Positions 59,926 through 64,000 of a DNA stretch of 64,000 nt are shown one piece after another (the first letter of the stretch is position 1; every line of letters starts with the position of its first letter). The DNA is taken from assembly GCF_028882275.1 (NCBI RefSeq), contig NZ_JARBUT010000007.1:231008-295007 (forward strand), written 5' to 3'. Position numbers and translations under genes: made by a program. The stretch is from Nocardiopsis sp. N85 (GTDB lineage Bacteria > Actinomycetota > Actinomycetes > Streptosporangiales > Streptosporangiaceae). Under the pieces are notes generated by a model, which was not told the origin of the DNA, made no database searches, and saw nothing but the letters and a program-made list of their open reading frames with translations.

Positions 59926-61029
59926 ATGTCCGACACCACCGCCTCGCCGTCGCCGACAGCGCCCCGTGAATTCCCCTGCGGGGCCTGCGGCGCCCGTCTG
60001 GAGTACTCCGCCGGCGCCCGTCAGATGCGCTGTCCGTACTGCGGCAGTCAGGAGAAGATCCCCGAGGCCACTCGTGAGGTGCGCGAGCACGCCGTGCAGA
60101 CCCTGTTCGCCCGCAGGCCGGCCGAGGGACTGGCGCGGCACCGGTTCGTCTGCCAGGGGTGCGGGGCGCACGTGCAGGGCGATCACCTCTCGCAGGTCTG
60201 CCAGTTCTGCACGGCGCCGCTGGTCACCGACGACTCCGCGGACGTCCAGGTGCCGCCCGAGGCGGTGCTGCCCTTCACCGTGGACCGGGGTGCGGCCCGC
60301 GACGCCCTGTCCACCTGGACCAAGAGCCGCTGGTTCGCGCCCAACAGCCTGAAGAAGGTCAACGAGGCCGAGCGGTTCAAGAGCACCTACCTGCCGCACT
60401 GGACGTTCGACGCGCAGACGGTGTCGGACTACAAGGGCCAGCGCGGCGAGTACTACTGGGTGACCGAGACCTACACCACCCAGGAGAACGGCAAGACGGT
60501 CACCAAGACCCGCCAGGTCCGCAAGACCCGCTGGTACCCGGCCCGGGGGCGGGTGTCGCGGTTCTTCGACGACGTCCTCGTCAACGGCACCACCCAGGTG
60601 GCGCCGGAGAAGGTGGACGCGTTGAAGCCCTGGCCGTTGCAGCAGGCGCGGCCCTACGCGCACGAGTACCTGGCCGGGCACGAGGCGCTGCGGTACGACG
60701 TGGAGCCCGAGCAGGGCCTGGACCGGGCCAAGCAGGTCATGGCGCGCACCATCGAGCAGGACTGCAAGCACGACATCGGCGGCGACGAACAGCGGGTGTC
60801 GTCGGTGTCGACCGCCTACTCCGCTGTCACCGGCAAGCTGCTGCTGATGCCGGTGTGGGCGGGCGCCTACCTGCACGGCGGCAAGACCTGGCAGATCGTG
60901 GTGAACGGCTGCACGGGCGAGGTGCAGGGCGAACGCCCGTACTCGGCGGTCAAGATCACCGCGGCGGTGCTCGCGGCGGTGCTCCTCATCGTCCTGGCGG
61001 TCATCCTGTACGTGCAGTACGGCGGGTAG
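59926..61029 (+). CDS. TFIIB-type zinc-ribbon membrane protein (YdjG-like)
   Basis: A 367-residue protein with two zinc ribbons near the N-terminus (CGACGARLEYSAGARQMRCP followed by YCGS, and CQGCGAHVQGDHLSQVCQFC). A central domain (about 110-330) and one C-terminal TM helix (AAVLAAVLLIVLAVILYVQY) follow. In B. subtilis, YdjG of this type works with YdjH and YdjI to place PspA at the membrane under stress. The pairing with a YdjI-like gene 39 bases upstream points to the same kind of membrane-integrity module, although no PspA gene is adjacent. Confidence 0.87.
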   Translation: MSDTTASPSPTAPREFPCGACGARLEYSAGARQMRCPYCGSQEKIPEATREVREHAVQTLFARRPAEGLARHRFVCQGCGAHVQGDHLSQVCQFCTAPLVTDDSADVQVPPEAVLPFTVDRGAARDALSTWTKSRWFAPNSLKKVNEAERFKSTYLPHWTFDAQTVSDYKGQRGEYYWVTETYTTQENGKTVTKTRQVRKTRWYPARGRVSRFFDDVLVNGTTQVAPEKVDALKPWPLQQARPYAHEYLAGHEALRYDVEPEQGLDRAKQVMARTIEQDCKHDIGGDEQRVSSVSTAYSAVTGKLLLMPVWAGAYLHGGKTWQIVVNGCTGEVQGERPYSAVKITAAVLAAVLLIVLAVILYVQYGG

Positions 61030-61103
61030 TCGGTACCGCCCGCGTTCGGGGGCGTCGGCGCGACGGGCGTCGGCGCCCCGTTCCCTGTCCGGCGGGCCCG
61101 GTC

Positions 61104-61691
61104 TCAGACGCGGTCGGGTCGCTCCCGGCGACCCGGGCCGTCATCGGTCCGGGCGGGTCTGTGCAGCAGGAACATGCCGCTGTACACGGGGTTCTCCCGG
61201 CGACGGTCGTCGGTGGCGACGAACTCGTCGAGGACGGCGACGATGCGCCGGTCGAGTTCGGAGACGTCCTCGTCGGACAGGTGCAGGACGAACCGGGAGA
61301 AGGTGCGCACCGATTCGAGACCGGCCTCGTCGAGTTCCCGACGGAAGGCCTGGACGGGGGCGTGGGAGACGGGGACGTTCGGGTCGCCGTTCAGCCACCA
61401 GGTCACACCGGTGGCGCGGTAGGGCTTCTCCAGGGCGCCGCTCGGACCGGTGCGGGGGGTGCCGGGGACGAGGAAGCCCACGTCGACGAGGCGGCGCACG
61501 TGGTAGAGGACGGTGCCGGGGGTGACGTCGAGACGGTCGGCGAGCTCCTTGTTGGTGAGGTCCTCCTCCAGGCACAGGCGCAGGACGCGGATCCGCAACG
61601 GGTGCCCCATGGCCTTCGCCTCCTCGGGGGTGGCGGGGCGGCGTTCGCGCGCGGCGGTGGGTGGCCGTACGGCCCGCTCTGGTTCTGCCAT
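61104..61691 (-). CDS. ArsR-like winged-helix transcriptional regulator
   Basis: A 195-residue regulator with an N-terminal winged HTH of the ArsR/HTH_20 type: ATPEEAKAMGHPLRIRVLRL, CLEEDLTNKELADRLDVTPG, TVLYHVRRLVDVGFLVP (about 20-80). The C-terminal half is an uncharacterised effector or dimerisation region with LDEAGLESVRTFSRFVLHLS. No metal-binding Cys cluster is visible, so it is not a classical metal sensor. It is divergent from an MFS exporter with 73 bases between starts and probably represses it, in response to a compound the exporter removes. Confidence 0.87.
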   Translation of the reverse strand: MAEPERAVRPPTAARERRPATPEEAKAMGHPLRIRVLRLCLEEDLTNKELADRLDVTPGTVLYHVRRLVDVGFLVPGTPRTGPSGALEKPYRATGVTWWLNGDPNVPVSHAPVQAFRRELDEAGLESVRTFSRFVLHLSDEDVSELDRRIVAVLDEFVATDDRRRENPVYSGMFLLHRPARTDDGPGRRERPDRV

Positions 61692-61764
61692 GGCCGCATG
61701 ATAACAACGGTCGAGATCCATAGAATCGATTGAGTTTTCTCGATCACCCTGGCAGGATCGGGCC

Positions 61765-63012
61765 ATGACCGCGACCACCCCCCGCTCCACAGGTCTGGGA
61801 CGCTCCTTCTGGAGCCTGTGGACCTCCTCCTCCCTGTCCAATCTCGCCGACGGCGTCCTGAAGATCGCCCTCCCCCTGACCGCGCTCCGCTTCACCGACT
61901 CCCCGCTGCTCATCGCCGGGCTCGCGCTGGCCCTGTCCCTGCCCTGGCTGCTGTTCTCCCTGCCCGCCGGGGCCTTGGCCGACCGGTTGGACCGGCGCCG
62001 GGTGATGCTGGCCGCGAACATCGTCCGCGGCCTGCTGGCCGGAGCCCTGGCCCTGGCCCTGACCACCGGTCTGGGCGGCCTCTGGGTGCTGTACGCCGTC
62101 GCCCTGTGCGTGGGCACCGCCGAGACCCTCTACGACACCTCCGCCCAGTCGATCCTGCCCCAGATGGTCCCCCGCACCCGGCTCGACCGCGCCAACGGGC
62201 GCCTGCACGCCACCGAGATGGCCATGAACCAGTTCGTCGGTCCGCCCCTGGGCGGCCTCCTGGTGACGGCCGGCCTGGCCCTGGCCCTGGTCGTCCCGGG
62301 CGCGCTGTGGCTGGTCGCCGTGGGCGCGCTCCTCCTGGTCCGGGGCGGCTTCCGGGTGGAACGGGAGCGGAGCACCACGATGCGCGCCGACATCGCCGAG
62401 GGTCTGCGCTTCCTGTGGCGCCACCGTCTGCTGCGGTCCTTCGCCGTCATGGTCGGGATCAGCAACTTCGCCACCAACGCGGTCTTCGCCGTGTTCGTGC
62501 TGTACGCCGTCGGACCCGACTCCCCCATGGGGCTGAGCGAGCCCGCCTACGGCGTGCTGCTGACCGCCACCGCACTGGGCGTCATCCTGGGCTCCCTGAC
62601 CGCCGCGCACGTCGTGCGCCTGCTGGGCCGGTCCTGGGCGTTGCGCGCCTCCGTGATCACCTTCGTGGGCCTGGTCGGGGTGCCCGCCCTCACGGCGGAC
62701 CCCTACCTGATCGGCGCCGGGTTCCTCGTGGGCGGGTTCGGCATGGCCGTGTGGAACGTGATCACGGTGTCCCTGCGTCAGCGCGTCACCCCCGACCACG
62801 TGCTCGGCCGGGTCAACAGCGGCTACCGCCTGCTGGCCTGGGGCACCATGCCCTTGGGCGCCGCGGCCGGCGGCCTGATCACCGAGTTCACCTCACCGAC
62901 CTGGCTGTTCGCCTCCATGGCCGTGCTGACCTCCGTGATCCTGGTGTGGCTGCTGCGCATCGACGGAGCCGCCATGGACCGTGCCGAGGCCGACAACGCC
63001 GCCGCCGGGTGA
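61765..63012 (+). CDS. MFS exporter (MefA/enterobactin-exporter-like)
   Basis: A 415-residue major facilitator of the DHA3 type. TM1 carries FWSLWTSSSLSNLADGVLKIA, typical of EntS/MefA-like exporters. The loop-2/3 motif is ALADRLDRRRVMLAANIV. The motif YDTSAQSILPQMVPRTRLDR lies before the central loop. Twelve helices can be traced. It probably exports a macrolide-like or siderophore-like compound or another toxic metabolite. It is regulated by the divergent winged-helix protein, by position. A phosphotransferase gene follows closely and may be in the same operon. Confidence 0.9.
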   Translation: MTATTPRSTGLGRSFWSLWTSSSLSNLADGVLKIALPLTALRFTDSPLLIAGLALALSLPWLLFSLPAGALADRLDRRRVMLAANIVRGLLAGALALALTTGLGGLWVLYAVALCVGTAETLYDTSAQSILPQMVPRTRLDRANGRLHATEMAMNQFVGPPLGGLLVTAGLALALVVPGALWLVAVGALLLVRGGFRVERERSTTMRADIAEGLRFLWRHRLLRSFAVMVGISNFATNAVFAVFVLYAVGPDSPMGLSEPAYGVLLTATALGVILGSLTAAHVVRLLGRSWALRASVITFVGLVGVPALTADPYLIGAGFLVGGFGMAVWNVITVSLRQRVTPDHVLGRVNSGYRLLAWGTMPLGAAAGGLITEFTSPTWLFASMAVLTSVILVWLLRIDGAAMDRAEADNAAAG

Positions 63013-63056
63013 AAACCCCTGGACACCCGCTCGCCACGACCCTGACGATGAGGCCC

Positions 63057-63863
63057 ATGACACCCACCACGCCTCCCCCGCACCACGCGACCGAGGAGAC
63101 CGAGGTCCTGTACGGCGGCAACACCTCCGGCCCCGTCGTACGCGTGGGCGACACCGTGCGCAAACAGTGGCACCGGGCGGCCCCCTCGGTCACCCACCTG
63201 CTGCGGTACCTGAACCGGCACGGCTACGAGGCCGCGCCCCGGTCCCACGGGCGGTCCCTCACCGGCGACCAGCTCCTGGAGTACGTCCCCGGCACCCTCG
63301 CGGACCGGGACGCGCCCCTGGACACCGCCGAACTGCGCCGACTCGGCCGCCTGATCCGCGACCTGCACGATCTGACCGCCCGGTACCGGCCCCGCCATCC
63401 CCAGCAGGCGGTGTGGGACGTGCGGATCCCCGACCCCCGCGAGGAGGTCCTGTGCCACCACGACCTCGCCCCGTGGAACCTGGTGCGCGACGGCGACCGG
63501 TGGGTGTTCATCGACTGGGACGGGGCCGGTCCGGGCACCCGCATGGGCGACCTGGGCTACGCCGCGCACGGATTCGTCCCCCTGCACCCGGACGGCGACC
63601 CGCACGCCGACGCCGTGCGCCTGCGCGCCCTGGCCGACGGATACGGGTGCGATCGCGGCCTGCGCGAGGAACTGCCCGACGCGATCCACCACCGGGTGCG
63701 CGGCATGTACGACCTGCTGGTGGAGGGCGGCCGCACCGGCCGCGCCCCCTGGGCCGACCTGTACGCGCGGGGACACGCCGGCCACTGGGGCCCGGCGGCT
63801 GAGTACATCGCCCGCCACCGCGACCTGTGGCTGACCGCGCTCCTGGACGAACCCGTCGTTTGA
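63057..63863 (+). CDS. Aminoglycoside phosphotransferase (APH) family protein
   Basis: A 268-residue kinase-like protein. The N-lobe begins at about residue 15 (VLYGGNTSGPVVRVGDTVRK). The catalytic loop is LCHHDLAPWNLVRDGDRWVF with the Asp of HDLAPWN. The metal motif is IDWDGAGPGTRMGDLGYAAH. This is the choline-kinase/APH fold; substrates range from antibiotics to small metabolites. An ATG three codons upstream (63048) is equally possible. Its position after an exporter gene under a common regulator suggests a detoxification pair, by inference. Confidence 0.85.
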   Translation: MTPTTPPPHHATEETEVLYGGNTSGPVVRVGDTVRKQWHRAAPSVTHLLRYLNRHGYEAAPRSHGRSLTGDQLLEYVPGTLADRDAPLDTAELRRLGRLIRDLHDLTARYRPRHPQQAVWDVRIPDPREEVLCHHDLAPWNLVRDGDRWVFIDWDGAGPGTRMGDLGYAAHGFVPLHPDGDPHADAVRLRALADGYGCDRGLREELPDAIHHRVRGMYDLLVEGGRTGRAPWADLYARGHAGHWGPAAEYIARHRDLWLTALLDEPVV

Positions 63864-64000
63864 CACCCCCCTGTCGTCAGCGCATCGGCGAGGCCGCCCA
63901 CGGGGTTCTGGAGGCCGGCGCAGGAGACGCCCGAGGAACGAGGACGTTCACGCAGCGGCCGAAGGTTCCCGTTCTCCGGGCGGCCTCGCACGAACCGAAG
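63864..64000. other. Window end, unassigned
   Basis: The last 137 bases contain no recognisable gene start or hairpin. On the minus strand an open frame ends at TGA near 63882 and would enter from beyond the window. Its visible 40 residues match nothing I recognise. Confidence 0.3.

Noticed and set aside
61047..61075. Terminator after the zinc-ribbon gene
   Set aside because: The GGGGCG/CGCCCC pairing is short with a loop of about 20 bases and competes with a direct repeat GCGTCGGCG; not strong enough to call.
1..64000. CRISPR arrays, tRNA/rRNA genes, insertion sequences, prophage or integrative elements
   Set aside because: No regularly spaced repeats, cloverleaf-like sequences, transposase/integrase motifs or terminal inverted repeats were seen on reading both strands; a tRNA or IS scan would settle this.

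Overview
The window is a high-GC (roughly 70% or more by eye) actinobacterial chromosome segment. Coding density is high, GTG and TTG starts are frequent, ATGA-type start/stop overlaps are common, and GC-rich hairpins without U-tracts follow many genes. Gene content (one-component PucR regulators, PASTA-less Ser/Thr kinases, a DevR/DevS-type dormancy pair, bacterial Ku, an IdeR/DmdR-type iron box) fits a Streptosporangiales/Nocardiopsis-like organism; that placement is inference. I see no rRNA, tRNA, CRISPR array, transposase or prophage gene.

Layout. 1-3.5 kb: the 5' end of an MFS exporter, its divergent LysR regulator, a short SDR remnant, a FadR-type GntR regulator, and an iron-box-controlled sucrase/ferredoxin-like protein. 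3.5-13.6 kb: a membrane Ser/Thr kinase, a cytochrome P450 coupled to a membrane-anchored GH10 xylanase, an APH(6)-like antibiotic kinase, an HSL-type esterase, a PucR-like regulator, a divergent AraC/NmrA pair and a pentapeptide-repeat protein. 13.7-22.3 kb: a purine catabolic locus, with PucR divergent from an operon for the FAD and 2Fe-2S subunits of xanthine dehydrogenase, an 8-oxoguanine-type deaminase, the Mo subunit and an AzgA-type purine permease. Xanthine oxidation and 8-oxoguanine deamination both give urate; no uricase is in the window. 22.4-28 kb: a second Ser/Thr kinase, then a second molybdenum hydroxylase of unusual build (2Fe-2S and Mo domains fused, FAD subunit with an extra four-cysteine insert) behind a near-consensus promoter with an overlapping operator.

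28-33 kb: a D-Ala-D-Ala-ligase-like enzyme with an altered substrate loop paired with an aminotransferase, a small lipoprotein, and a GAF regulator. 33.4-41 kb: a probable guanidino-compound/polyamine catabolic island (PucR, agmatinase-type ureohydrolase, NCS1 permease, aldehyde dehydrogenase, TetR, dimethylargininase). 41-46 kb: Ku, a zinc alcohol dehydrogenase and a KstD-like flavin dehydrogenase, the latter two behind strong palindromic operators. 45.6-49.1 kb: a divergent membrane module of SPFH protein plus ribbon-helix-helix protein against two bPH2-domain proteins. 49-55 kb: STAS antagonist, NUDIX-like protein, P-loop kinase, NDH-2-like oxidoreductase, MHS-type transporter, HAD hydrolase. 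55-61 kb: a DevS-like GAF histidine kinase (heme-ligand His retained) convergent with a DevR-like regulator, a divergent flavin/PNPOx-fold protein, then a two-gene SPFH-GYF/zinc-ribbon membrane-stress module. 61-64 kb: a winged-helix regulator divergent from an MFS exporter and a phosphotransferase.

The regulatory DNA is informative: many perfect terminator hairpins and several palindromes sit at defined promoters and are listed separately. Start codons were chosen by ribosome-binding site and family N-terminus. All family calls were made by eye without database searches.
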